A stretch of 64,000 nt of DNA from Phyllostachys edulis (taxonomy: Eukaryota > Streptophyta > Magnoliopsida > Poales > Poaceae). Location of the stretch: positions 48,053,268-48,117,267 of the forward strand of contig CM070566.1 in the NCBI GenBank assembly GCA_036346405.1, in the 5' to 3' direction. Both the position numbers and the translations under genes were made by a program. The notes under the pieces are model-generated. The model was not told the origin of the DNA. It saw only the letters and a list, made by a program, of their open reading frames with translations, and ran no database searches. Of this stretch, positions 12,191 through 22,466 are shown in pieces. The number at the start of each line of letters is the position of its first letter. Position 1 is the first letter of the stretch.

Positions 12191-13395
12191 GAGTGCGCAA
12201 CACGCAAAACACGTTGACCTCTCGATGATCGTAATCTTGATGGTAACACTTTTCAAATTAGTGTATATTGTGGCGACTTCTTGAGCCAAAAAAATACCAT
12301 CAACGCATTTGTTGTTCATGAGGCGATTGAGATGGCGGACAAAGGCCAACATGAAAGCCAAACCTAATCTCTTGCAATAAAAATTCGATTTGTAAGGATA
12401 TTCACAAGAGCATCTTGTATCATCTCTATGCTCGATAGACCAGAGGTAGTAGTTTGCGTATTAAAATTCACAATGGAATTCTCCTTAGGCGCCACCTCTT
12501 GACCTTGGTAGTACGTGTATTGAAATAGGGCGTTAATGACTAACATTGGTTTCAAAATTACTGTTGTGGAAGCACATTAGCCTATCGCTCAATGAGAAAA
12601 CAAGCGGCTTTGCAACCAAACCGATAGGAAATATAGCAAGAATAATCACCAGCGGCCGTCAAGACAACGATTATAACATCCCGGAATCGCCCAAATAAGG
12701 GAGCTGTGATTCAAAGTCACAGTATAGGCTATAAGAGACCACCAATGAATGGTTACGATGCTCGTCAACTCTTTTGTTCGATTAGTAGCGATGATATAGA
12801 CTGCGAATGAATGAACAGAGAGCTCGCAAAATGTAAGGGAAGCGGGGAAAAAATAGAAATCTTGAACCACACGATATAAGCGAAAAGGAAATTACCAACT
12901 CTTCATATAAGAGGAACACCGCAATCTTACATGCGGCTCGCATGGCTCGAAAGCTTAATATTGCCTTCCTCAAAGCTGTGCATAGATGGGCCTAGCACGG
13001 TAGCAAGAGAGAGCAAGCGAGATATTTGCGGTCCCGTAGCATCATCAATACAAGGGCTATGATTTGTACGTGAGCATATGGAATCATTTAACATTGCTCC
13101 CTCAAAATAGTTAGATAAATAAAAATATGTAACAAATTCATCATTCGTAGTAAGGGACATCTTTAATCAGTGATATAACCAAAGCATAAATGAACTACCC
13201 GTACAACCTAACTACAAGTATATAGGCACAATCTATCCATCGAAGCATAAAACCCATCGTGAACATATTAAATCTAAGATAAGCACAGATAACTAAACCA
13301 CGAAGGGTTCTCAAATTTCAACATTCACACGTAATCCGTAGTTGTACACCTAAACCAACCATACATCTAAAACATTAACTTATCCGAATAGGAAA
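12191..13395 (-). other. Unassigned region with minus-strand exon-like frames
   Basis: Several short minus-strand open frames lie close together (about 12098-12361, 12364-12555, 12646-12870, 12927-13160). One ends at GAAGAGTTG followed by a donor-like GTAATTTCC (about 12888-12900). With the GC-rich block at 13670-14280, also on the minus side, this could be a decayed multi-exon gene or a non-coding transcript. I could not identify a protein family, and frames shift within the candidate exons. Confidence 0.25.
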
Positions 13396-13605
13396 AATCC
13401 GACCCTCATTTGGAGATCCACGCCCCTTGTTTCTCTCGCACAATAAGAAATCGGCGAAGATCAGAACCTAAGAAAACAAAAGGGAAGAAAAACACAGCAA
13501 ACCGGACAAGGAATCAAGATTAGCGGTAAAGACTTACCCTCATTGGAGATCCGCGGTCCCCAGTTCTCTCTGCACAATAAGAAATCGGCGAAGATCGGGG
13601 CAAAA
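13396..13605. repeat. Duplicated donor-like module (two copies)
   Basis: Two copies of a roughly 65-bp module lie at about 13398-13465 and 13540-13602. On the minus strand each reads CGCCGATTTCTTATTGTGC, then a GAGAGAA stretch, then GGATCTCCAATGAGGG. The right copy is followed on the minus strand by GTAAGTC, a good splice-donor sequence. This may be a duplicated exon end; the function is unknown. Confidence 0.5.
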
Positions 13606-13669
13606 AAAACACAGGCAAAACAGAAAAGGAATAAAAAAGATTAGGCAGCGTCGAAAGCAAACAAATTAC

Positions 13670-14280
13670 CTAGGAGGCGGCGCTAGCGGCCGCCGGCGTC
13701 GCTGCCGATCTTAGCGCCATCTGGACAACATGTCGCCGTTTGGCCCCTCTGCCTGAAGCGAGGACGGCGCTTGTGAGAGGGAGAGGCGGTGTCATGGCGG
13801 CGGTGTCATGGCGGCGAGGCGGTCTGCGGGAGAAGGCGGACAGCAGTGCGGCATGGGAAGAAAGCAGCGGCGGCGCGAGGAGTTGAGGGACGGAAGGAGG
13901 GAGGAGAGGAGGAGCGGACAAAGAGGCAAGGAGGCGAGGAGGAACCGAGAAAGGAATCCGAGGGTTTTGCAATCGCTACGGCGAAGAAGAAAAGCGACGG
14001 AGGGAGGAAGGAAGAATCGAGAGCTTCTCTGCTGGCTGCATTCGCTCTGTCGGATGCGATCGGACGACGAAGAGACGCCAGCTTCGCCGCGCTCTCGTTC
14101 CACGACGCGATCCGACGGGCGGCGTGGCGCGTCACGAATCGACGATCGGCGTTTTCGGTGGGCGTGGACCGCCGGGAGGCGCCAATCCGTGAGCTTTAAT
14201 AAAGGTAAGATAGAAGACCACCCACCATTCAACTTTTTATCGGGAGTGCTCAAGTACAGACTTTCTGTAGAGTAGAACAT
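13670..14280 (-). other. GC-rich block, possible 5' exon or leader of a minus-strand transcript
   Basis: The block is CpG-rich and contrasts sharply with its AT-rich surroundings. On the minus strand a frame opens within a GTGACACCGCC stretch and runs to CGCCTCCTAG, immediately followed by GTAATTTG, which fits a splice donor at about 13672. Long open frames exist on both strands, but they are Ser/Arg/Pro-rich products of base composition. I see no family match. It could equally be a captured gene fragment. Confidence 0.3.
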
Positions 14281-14581
14281 CCATGCTAGTCACGCATGGT
14301 GAACTACTGGTGTATATTTTTGTCATCCACACAATTTGTCAAATACATGCCAATTTTTTTTCTCAGTAAGCCACAAGAGAAAGGACCATACTACTGATTG
14401 TAGACAAACAGATTTGCTTTATTATAAAAATAGGTGCGGAGAACAATACGAGAGATGCATACAAGTGAAGGGCTTTGCTTGATACACCTCTTTTATAAAA
14501 TTTACAAATCTTAAAGCAAAGTGCTTAATATTAAGCAGGGCAAATTTGTATCGGCACAAAAAATAAATCATATGGAAGATT

Positions 14582-14584
<3 letters not shown>

Positions 14585-14648
<64 letters not shown>
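14585..14648. repeat. (TA)n microsatellite
   Basis: An uninterrupted run of TA dinucleotides of about 64 bp lies just left of the short-LTR element. Confidence 0.98.
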
Positions 14649-14651
<3 letters not shown>

Positions 14652-14732
14652 TACTTTTCTTAAAGGGGTGTACCAAAGCACACCCCATAAGTTAATTATG
14701 CTTTGTCTACAAGCATAAGAATCCATGTTTAA

Positions 14733-14862
14733 TGTTAGATGGAGAGGGGAGTGCAAATATGAATTGTTGTATTGCACAACCCAAAAGAATATATATAGAG
14801 TACAAGGGACACACAAGACTAAATCCTAGAACAATAGAGAAATACCACAAATACCCTTAACA
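14733..14862 (-). repeat. Short LTR, 3' copy (130 bp)
   Basis: The copy begins TGTTAGATGGAG and ends CCCTTAACA on the plus strand, so on the element's own strand it is TGTTAAGGG...CATCTAACA. It is preceded by TTTAA, the expected target duplication, but no matching TTTAA follows the right LTR because that end is altered. Confidence 0.8.
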
Positions 14863-16285
14863 GCCCCCTCTCAAATGCAAGGTATATACAATAGCATTGC
14901 ATTTGGAAAGAGTTGACACTAAAATAGGAAAAATCCAAAATCCGAGTCTTGAAGTTGTCGACGTAGCGTGCAACTCTTGGAAAATATGTCGAGTATCAAA
15001 AGATCTCCCATTTGGAGTCATGCGACAGCCTATAAAGTACAAGGTGCAGGGGTTGAGAAAGCAAAGGTAAGCGGGAGCAAAGTCGACCCACTGCAACACG
15101 ACAAAGAAGATAATTAAACCGATAGGAATAGAGAGAGCTATCAAATCAAGCTGAAGAGGAATAGATAGAAGCACGGCAGCGCAGATCAAAGCCCGAGATG
15201 ACAGATGACGCAAAGGCACAATAAAAGCTGAGGGAGGCGTAGTGCGGAAGAAGCGTGGCGACCTTAGAAGCTCGGGGTGTTGGCTTAGAGAGAAGTGGCT
15301 GTAAGATCGAAGATGCCGACTAGAGGGGGGTGAATAGGCGGTTTTTAAAAACATTTTAGTTAAAGCCGATTTCTAATGTGGAAGCTAACAACAATTTGGA
15401 TTTGCACAATTAAAGCCTAAATCAACTAGTCTTTACTAAGTGCACCAACAATATAAGACTATTGATAATGAAAGCAATCTTACAAAGACAAGTAAGCAAT
15501 TTAATTCTAGAAATGTAAATTGCGCAAAGTAAAACACAAGAGAAACAAAACACAAGGATGTTTTATTGTGGTGTTCGGAGACTTGCCGGTCTCCCCTAAT
15601 CCACGTTGAGGTAAGCCCAAACTAATTGGACCGGCTTCACGAATTAAGCCAAACACCTCTGAGGTAAGTCCAACCACTTGGACCGTCTCCAACACGAACC
15701 AACACCTCAATCCACTCGGGGTTGCTCTTCCTTCACTCCGGAGATAGCGAGCACCAAACCACTCACAACCGTACGGGTCTTCTCACAACCTTCTTTGAGA
15801 AGATCACCGGCGCAACTCCTCCAAGTCGTCTAGGTGTCGGTAAACACCAAGAGTAACAAGTCGAAGACGCTCATTTGAATGAATCAAGTGTCTAAACTCA
15901 ATGGATACACAATCCACTACCTAATGCAACATATGCACTTAGGGTTTGCTCTCGAAGCTCAAGTGCAACACATGCACAAAAGAGTGTAGAGGTCTTGCTC
16001 TTTGCTTAAGGGAATGAATATGACACCAGCAACCTTAGCAACTTCGGCAACCACTCCCACAACCGGCCACAAGGGGTATTTATACCCACACAAAAGAAAC
16101 TAGCCGTTGGTGAAAGAGTTCCAGAAAAAACAAGGAAAACCGGTATGATCGCCAACCAATGGCCGGTCATACCGCCCTGCTCCAATAGCTATAAAACTAG
16201 CCGTTGGACACACATCCGGTCTGACCAGAAACACGCATTCTCTGGAAAAAACATACCGCCAACAAAATATGGTCATACCGCTGAC

Positions 16286-17062
16286 CAGGCCTACAACCAG
16301 GTCTTACGACCAGGTCCACGAACAGGTTCACGACCAGTCCATGACCAGATCCACGACCAGTTCCACGACCGGTCCAGGTAGGAGTGGAAACGGATCGAAT
16401 ACGAATTGAATAGTCCCAAATACGAATACGGATCCCTATTTTTAATACGAATCCCTATTTTTAAAACGAATACAAATACGAATTCGAACATTCTCGAATA
16501 CGAATATGAATCGAATGTCGTAATGAATACGAATTCGAATCGAATATGTACTCAATTCGGTCAAATGTGAATATCCTACAACTTTTGCGACAAATCTCGG
16601 TAGAACAAATAGTATTCGTATTCGTATCCGGGTAAAAACAGATAGTATTTGTATTCGTTTTTCCCGGATAGTATTGTTTTTTCGGATACTATCAAGTTTT
16701 TTTCCCCGAATACGAATAACACCAAATACGGATACGAATACTATCCATTTTTTTTGGATACGAATAACACCGAATATGAATACGAATAACACCGAATACG
16801 GATATGAATACTATTCGAATGCGGATTTTACTTACCACATTTGCGTTTTCTCGGATACAAATATCGGATAAAACATATTATCCTTTACCATTTTCCATCC
16901 CTAGGTCCAGGACCACGTCCACGACTAGGTCACGACCGGGTCCATGACCAGGTCTTCGACCATTGTGTACGACCAGTGTCTACGACCACTGTGTACGATA
17001 AGGTCTTCGACCACTGTGTACCACCAGTGTCTACGACCAGTTGCGGTCATACCGCCCAACAG
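16286..17062. repeat. GACCAG-type minisatellite, interrupted by a hAT element
   Basis: Imperfect units of 12-24 bp such as GACCAGGTCCACGA and GACCACTGTGTACGA repeat from about 16286 to 16378 and again from 16904 to about 17045. They are bounded by GGTCATACCGCC motifs. The two halves become contiguous when the 525-bp hAT insertion and one copy of its 8-bp duplication are removed. Confidence 0.75.
16379..16903. mobile_element. Non-autonomous hAT element, 525 bp, with CGAATA arrays
   Basis: A perfect 8-bp target duplication GGTCCAGG (16371-16378 and 16904-16911) flanks the unit. The terminal inverted repeats are TAGGAGTGGAAACGG on the left and, read inward from the right, TAGGGATGGAAAATGG. The interior is dominated by the words CGAATACGAATA and ATTCGTATTCG on both strands, a dense array that could serve as transposase-binding sites. 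No transposase is encoded, so movement would need an autonomous hAT elsewhere. Confidence 0.88.
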
Positions 17063-17564
17063 CCTGCGGTCATACCGCTAGAGACTGGAGAATAAGGATT
17101 TTGCACTTCACTTCAACTCAATTTGCAAAACACATTTGCCAATTGATGCATGATGTAAACAAGGGTTAAAGGTGAGATTCTCAACAAGTTACGAAACACA
17201 TTTACCAACTTTTAGAATCACACAACAAGGAATAAGGTACATGGATTTAACTATTTGCACAATACATTCGCAAACTAAAGTCACATGCTACACAAATTAC
17301 GCATGAGCCTCAACTATTTGCAAAAACATATATTGAAAACATGCTAACGAGAGCTAGAGCAAGCACAACGAGCTATCAACACATGACTAACTCAAGCTAC
17401 TAGTCAAGACCCCTCTTAATAGTATGACAACCTATACTAGCAATCTGGTCTCCAACCAAATACCAAGATCAGTAAAAGACTAGAAACACATCCTTAGCCC
17501 TAGCTAGTTATACCTTTGCCTTAAGTGTCCTCTTGAAGTTTGATGACACACATCTTCACTTCTA

Positions 17565-17750
17565 GTCTGGGTCATTGACTTGATAATCATCAACACATGA
17601 TGATTTCCTTTTCTTCAAGTTCTTGACTTGAATATCATCAACACATGATGATCTTCTTTACTCTGGGGTCTTGACTTGAACATCATCAACACATGATGAT
17701 TTCCTTCATCTCGAGTCTTGACTTTGATGATGATCAACTCATGATGTTAT
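17565..17750. repeat. Four tandem units of about 60 bp with ATCATC...GATGAT core
   Basis: The unit CTTGACTTGAATATCATCAA followed by CACATGATGATTTCCTT repeats four times with small changes. Each unit contains an ATCATC/GATGAT palindrome. No coding role is evident. Confidence 0.8.
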
Positions 17751-18582
17751 CCAAAGTCTCCAACCTCATAGAACATAACCTGTTCATCCAACTCATGAAA
17801 AATGTTAGTTCCACAATGTGATTGTCATTAATTACCACAACATACCATTAACTCATAATGGTGGGACAAGATACTTCAATCTTTCCCTCTTTGGTAATTG
17901 ATAATAACCACTTCAATTGCAAATAATTGATTGTAGATAAATATGAGTATATATGAACTACACAAGTTTTATATACTCAAGGATATGTTTCAAGGTAGAG
18001 ATCCTTAATATATGTGGAAAAAGGAATATGGATCAATACTAATGAAACAACAAAACATAGAGTGACCCCCCTAAATGTGTGCATACACGAATGTGTAATA
18101 AAAACATATGCACATATTCAAGTTAGACTTTTAGTGGAGTTCAACCTATATTTTGGATCCGAGGAATGCAACAAGATAGGAATATGATGTCGATTGCATA
18201 CCTCCATGATTTTTACCTTTTTATCCAACTGGGACTAAACAATAGGTATAACAATAGAAATATTAGTCTCACAAATAGATTTATCATTAATAACCAAAAT
18301 ACTCCATTAACTCATAATAGCGGGTCTAGATTCTTCAGCGGCGGCATCATAACGACTTCTACAATCTGTAGCGGCTCAAAGAGAAGAGCGACGACGGTTG
18401 CCATGCGAAAAGGGAAGGAGTAGGCCAGGAAGCAATCGACCGACTGACAAAGAATTTGTGAACTCGCACGGCATAGACTAACTAAAAGATAGAGTGTTAC
18501 GGACTTAGATGGACTCAAAAAGAAAAAAAATGAGTCAAAGGAGTAGCAAAGACCAGCAACACCAGCCATTTTTCCCATCCCT

Positions 18583-18584
<2 letters not shown>

Positions 18585-18614
<30 letters not shown>
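18585..18614. repeat. (CT)n microsatellite
   Basis: A run of CT dinucleotides of about 30 bp. Confidence 0.95.
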
Positions 18615-18617
<3 letters not shown>

Positions 18618-18639
18618 CTCCACCAACTCCCCTCTATTT

Positions 18640-19560
18640 TCTCAATCTCCACCACCTCCCCTATCTCCCACTGTTTGGCGGCACCATGGCTGCCGAGGAC
18701 GGGATGGCCAGATCTGGCGGAACTCGATGGCTCCATGGAGGCTTGGACCAAGACAGCTAGATCTGGTGGAAACATGGTGGGCTAGATCTGTGGGCCAAGA
18801 CGGCCAGATCCAGCAGGTGGCAATGGTAGATCAGGGGAGGCAACATCGGCCTCCAGGGTGGAGAGGCAGAGGAGGCTAGACCTAGGGTGGCCCGCGTGAG
18901 TAGGAGCTTTGGGAGAAGGCGAATCTGGGTCGACGGCGGCGCGGGCTTGTGGCGATCGGGCGGAGCTTAAGCTCGGGGCTGTGGGAGGCTCGGGGGTGCA
19001 TCGGGCGGCGATCCATCATGGGGTATTCGTCGGCGGAGTACCTGGGGCGGCGGCGGCTCAGAAGGACCGACAGGAGAGCACCCGGGGCAGCGACGAGGAT
19101 CCAGAGCGGCGGTGGCTCGAGTGGCCTGGGGGGAGAGCACCTGGGGTGGCGGGAGCAGATGCGAGGTGGCTACGGAGCTAGTGCGGAGGCCTGGGCATGC
19201 ACGAGGAGGAGGTGCACCTCGGGCATGGCACGCTTATGTCGGGGCGGCGGTGACGTTGTCTTCCTCATGCCCTTTGGCCTCCTCGATGACGTCGCATTGG
19301 TGGTGTGAAGAAGGACCAGATCCGGGGCTGGTGGCGGTGGTGGATAGATCCAACCAGATCCGAGTGGATATGGTCGGGAAGAGAATGACAACGCCAGATC
19401 TGGTGAAGGCTGAGCTTGGTGGCGCCAGTTCTGGTGAAGATGAGCAAGCGGGGACGAGCTATGCTGGATCCGGTGTTGATTGTGGGCTACTGCTGTTCGA
19501 CAAACTACAACTAAGAGGTGGCCGCCCTCGGGAGTGAAGATTGCTCCCCCCAGCGGCAGC
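18640..19560. other. GC-rich internal region of the short-LTR element
   Basis: Repeated GATCTGG/CCAGATC phrases occur here (for example GATCTGGCGG, AGATCTGGTG). The block lies directly downstream of the primer site on the element's strand, where a leader would be. Open frames on both strands have no recognisable domain. A captured host gene fragment is possible but not shown. Confidence 0.4.
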
Positions 19561-19598
19561 GGCAATGGAAGTGGATGGATGCTAGGGTTTGAACCTTA

Positions 19599-19610
19599 GC
19601 TCTGATACCA
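19599..19610 (-). other. Primer-binding site, initiator Met tRNA type
   Basis: The minus strand reads TGGTATCAGAGC directly at the inner edge of the LTR. This is the usual plant primer site complementary to the 3' end of initiator methionine tRNA. Confidence 0.85.
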
Positions 19611-19734
19611 TGTTAGATGGAGTGGGGAGTGCAAATATGAATTATTGTATTGCATAACCCAAAGGGCTATATATAGAGTACAAGAGACACATAAGACTAA
19701 ACCCTAGAACAATTGGAAAACACCACAAATACCC
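19611..19734 (-). repeat. Short LTR, 5' copy, with aberrant outer end
   Basis: This matches 14733-14862 closely up to ACAAATACCC. Instead of TTAACA the sequence then runs AAAGGGCCATATATACACGG, which resembles the LTR's own internal AAAGGGCTATATATAGAG. The outer end therefore looks like a partial internal duplication or template switch. Confidence 0.75.
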
Positions 19735-20547
19735 AAAGGGCCATATATACACGGCTAGCTAGTTGGGCCTTCCATTTTTATTGTTGACGATAGCATTTGT
19801 AATGTGATTTCCAAGAAGAGCTAGAGCGGAGTCCAGTAACATGTCATCTTGATGATCATCACCCAGAAGCTTCCAAGGAGCTCGTAGCCTTCAAGTTTGA
19901 TCGTCAAGATGCCAGTTAGCCTCATAAGAATCAGAGAAATACATAATCATACATAGTTGGTAACAATCAATATATGAATATTCCGGATGCCTCCCAAGCT
20001 TAAATTTAAAAGCAGCATGTCGATTCATTGGCATGTAGAATTGTTAAGAGTCAAGTCTAGTGGTTGGAGAAGTTCTGAAAACACTTCGTTACATGTAGCG
20101 AGTGTTGCTATATATAATATATGTTAAGCGATGAATAAGGTTTTTACTTCTCCCGCCTACTCTATGCGTAGTGTACATGAAGTAAGAGCGACCAAGTTGT
20201 ACAATAACCCAGGAAGGTGGCACATGCATGGAGATCAGAAACTTGCCAGAACATGTGCATGTATTGCTTGCTAAATTGATATGCAACATGTGCATGTATT
20301 ACCTACTTGATATGCCACAGTTAAAACAATGGTTTTCCTTGTCTGAATAACGTAAGTAAACAAACTTGCTTCGACATAGAAATCTGACATCTAGTGTAAG
20401 ATATAGTTTGTCTAACACATTGCCACTAACTAGAGGATTGTTATACTCTGATACCCCTTCTTATACGCAACAACTTTAGATCGGATTAGAGTTTGTGAAA
20501 AATGCCCGAGCATGCACGGTATAAAAAATGCCCGAGTGTGATTATTG
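19735..20547. other. Unassigned AT-rich intergenic DNA
   Basis: I see nothing coding and no convincing element ends. ATGTGCATGTATT-like words recur around 20250-20300. Confidence 0.5.
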
Positions 20548-20640
20548 CAGACTTCACAGACATTTTTCAAATATAACCGTCTGTAATAATTTAATTTTGT
20601 ATCACAGACGGTTTGTGGTTGGAAGTGTTTGTGATATGTT
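20548..20640. repeat. CACTA-type subterminal repeats (ATCACAGACGGTT / AACCGTCTGTGAT)
   Basis: Several copies of the AACCGTCTGT / ATCACAGACGGTT motif in both orientations lie within about 90 bp. The same motif arrays flank the CACTA element at 31922-57036. No CACTA terminus is visible here, so this is an element fragment or an internal motif block. Confidence 0.6.
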
Positions 20641-20660
20641 CAATGCCGCTTCGGCTCCCG

Positions 20661-22296
20661 TGTTGAAAATATGCCCTAGAGGCAATCATAGAGATAATTA
20701 TATTTCATTATGTTCATAACATTGGATAATATGTTATCATGTTCCTAGAATAATATCGATAATATTTATTATCAAGTATGTGATTTGATTGTGAAACTCT
20801 AAATTTCTGCGATAATTATTCTTAAACGTTCCCTGGTCGGAAACATATGAGAACACATATGAATAGACTAACATATGTATTAGTTGATGACTATGTTTCA
20901 CAGGTCATAGATATAGAGGTATCAAACCAATAATATGGACACATGTAAGAGAACATGGTGTTGGATAAGACCCCACCTTGAGACACTGTTGAGATTGCTA
21001 TGATTTTGTGTGTCATCAGTTGGTCTCAAGCAATGATGATGTGTAATCCTTAGACGATCAGCATGGTTTCCTACATGTGTAATAGCACTCTTAGGGGTTG
21101 CCAAATGCTACTCGTAACTGGGTAGTTATAAAAGTAGCTTTCGGGTATGCTATGAAACGTGCAGAGGGATGTGACTGGTCGAATATGGGATTTGCCCCTC
21201 CTAACATAACAGGAGAGATGTTTCTGGGTCCCTCGCTGTGGTCGAATAAAGAAAGTGCATGGCCATGCCACTAGTGGTCAAAGTGTTGACCACATGAAGT
21301 TATTCGACACTTGATCGATAAAGTATTGAACAGTCCATGGATAACAAATAATCTCACCTGGAGTTCAACCAGATGTCGTGAGGCAAAGGGATAACACACA
21401 AACAGGTTGTTCAGCTCAACCGGATAGTACGACTAATATCCTTTCTCCACGTGTAGGGATAACCGCTTTCTAGGGCCTCCTCTGCCTAGGACCTCCTCTG
21501 CTTGGAGTGGTCCTGGAGTGGTCCGGGAGTGGTCCTAGAGTGGTCTGGGAGTGGTCCTAGAGTGTTCTTGGAGAAGCCTATCGAGGAGGTCCAATAGGAC
21601 GTCTCGAAGATAATCACTAACTGGTCGTAAAGAGTTATGAACTGGTAGTGACTAGATACAAGCTGGTTGTAAGTGATAAAGACGTGGTTGTAGATCATAT
21701 TGCATTAAGGTTCGTCCGATATATTCTATGTGTGTTCGGGAATTATTATGTGCTGCTAGGTACCGCTAATGACTCGTGGTCGGAAAAGAGTTTCCGAGTC
21801 ACAACCGATCACACATGAACCTATAAGGTCACACACTTAAAGGGCTAGTATTTGATTTGGATAGTAATCCGAATTCTTATAGGCGAGAAGTTCCTAATGG
21901 GCCTCAAGTTCGAGACTGAGAAGGGCGGTGGCATGGGGTGCATAGAGCTTTGGAAGACCTCCTGAAACCCTAATAGCCATGCCTCTCTCAACCACACCGC
22001 TGGTGCTAGCATTCCAACGTGTGGTGTCCCTACCTCGTATGTGTGGATACCTTGGAGGTGTTGTTGCGAAGCATCAGCACTAGGACGATCCGCAACTCAT
22101 GACGATCACAGGAGCAGGAGGACAAGACGTGCAGTGAGTACGACTACAACTGCATCAATTCACTACATCGACTCTACTTCCGCTACGAGTCGGCGCGTCT
22201 AGTGGTAATCTTGTGATCTATTACTAGCGGAGGTTTCTTGGTTGCGCGGTAGAAATTCTTTGTTTTATGCTATCGTAGCCTACCCGTGACCCAACA
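20661..22296 (+). mobile_element. Solo LTR, RIRE1/BARE/Angela-like copia, 1,636 bp
   Basis: The LTR starts TGTTGAAAATATGCCCTAG and ends CCTACCCGTGACCCAACA. It is flanked by a perfect 5-bp duplication TCCCG (20656-20660 and 22297-22301). The start matches the hallmark TGTTGGAAATATGCCCTAG of BARE/Angela/RIRE1-type copia LTRs, and the whole resembles the LTRs of the full element at 32768-40664. No internal region is attached, so it is the product of LTR-LTR recombination. Its right end is only 170 bp from the F-box start codon, so it may have displaced or altered that promoter. Confidence 0.92.
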
Positions 22297-22405
22297 TCCC
22301 GCACGACGCATCTCTTCGTCTCTCGCGCGCCAACATGTCTCTTCATCTCGCCGTGCGTCGACGCGTCTCTTTGTCTCGCCACGCGATGCTTCCATATCTA
22401 GCAGT

Positions 22406-22413
22406 ATTTAAGC
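22406..22413 (+). promoter_or_regulatory. Candidate TATA box of the F-box gene
   Basis: TATTTAAG sits about 55-60 bp upstream of the ATG in a short GC-rich interval left between the solo LTR and the gene. Only position and sequence support it. Confidence 0.35.
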
Positions 22414-22466
22414 GAGTTATTGATGTATTGATACATACGCAGCGCTAGCTAGTACCGTCGTGCGCC

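Larger units (their letters stand above)
15313..18150. mobile_element. Nested repeat beginning GACTAGAGGGGGGTGAATAGG-type
   Basis: The left edge carries the widespread grass repeat start GCCGACTAGAGG followed by GGGGTGAATAGG. The body contains GGTCATACCG phrases, a GACCAG minisatellite, a hAT insertion and a TGATGATT repeat block, and ends with ACATAGAGTGACCCCCC and AT-rich sequence. I see no coding domain. The ends suggest an LTR or solo LTR, but I could not define a secure target duplication (AAGAT on both sides is possible), so the right boundary is approximate. Confidence 0.5.
14733..19734 (-). mobile_element. Non-autonomous short-LTR retrotransposon with nested insertions
   Basis: Two direct copies of a 130-bp LTR flank the unit. 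The left copy (14733-14862) runs TGTTAGATGG...CCCTTAACA. The right copy (19611-19734) lacks its last bases. On the minus strand a TGGTATCAGAGC primer site abuts the right LTR (19599-19610), and a purine tract GAGAGGGGG abuts the left LTR (about 14863-14873), so the element reads right to left. Inside is no gag, protease, RT or integrase. The inner part is GC-rich leader-like DNA (18640-19560), plus a short frame ending HLRGGC at the purine tract, as copia frames often do. After removal of the nested repeat at about 15313-18150, the element is only about 2.1 kb, in the range of TRIM-like or other defective copia derivatives. Confidence 0.72.

Noticed and set aside
13789..14280. Four overlapping open frames on both strands
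   Set aside because: Arg/Ser-rich products of CpG-rich DNA. I kept only a low-confidence transcript-start call.
14857..15354. 165-residue minus-strand frame ending HLRGGC
   Set aside because: The ending only reflects the purine tract beside the LTR. Upstream residues lack RNase H or integrase motifs, and the frame crosses into a nested repeat.
15313..18165. Secure target duplication AAGAT for the nested repeat
   Set aside because: AAGAT occurs on both sides, but the implied ends lack TG...CA and the right edge is uncertain, so it is not counted as proof.
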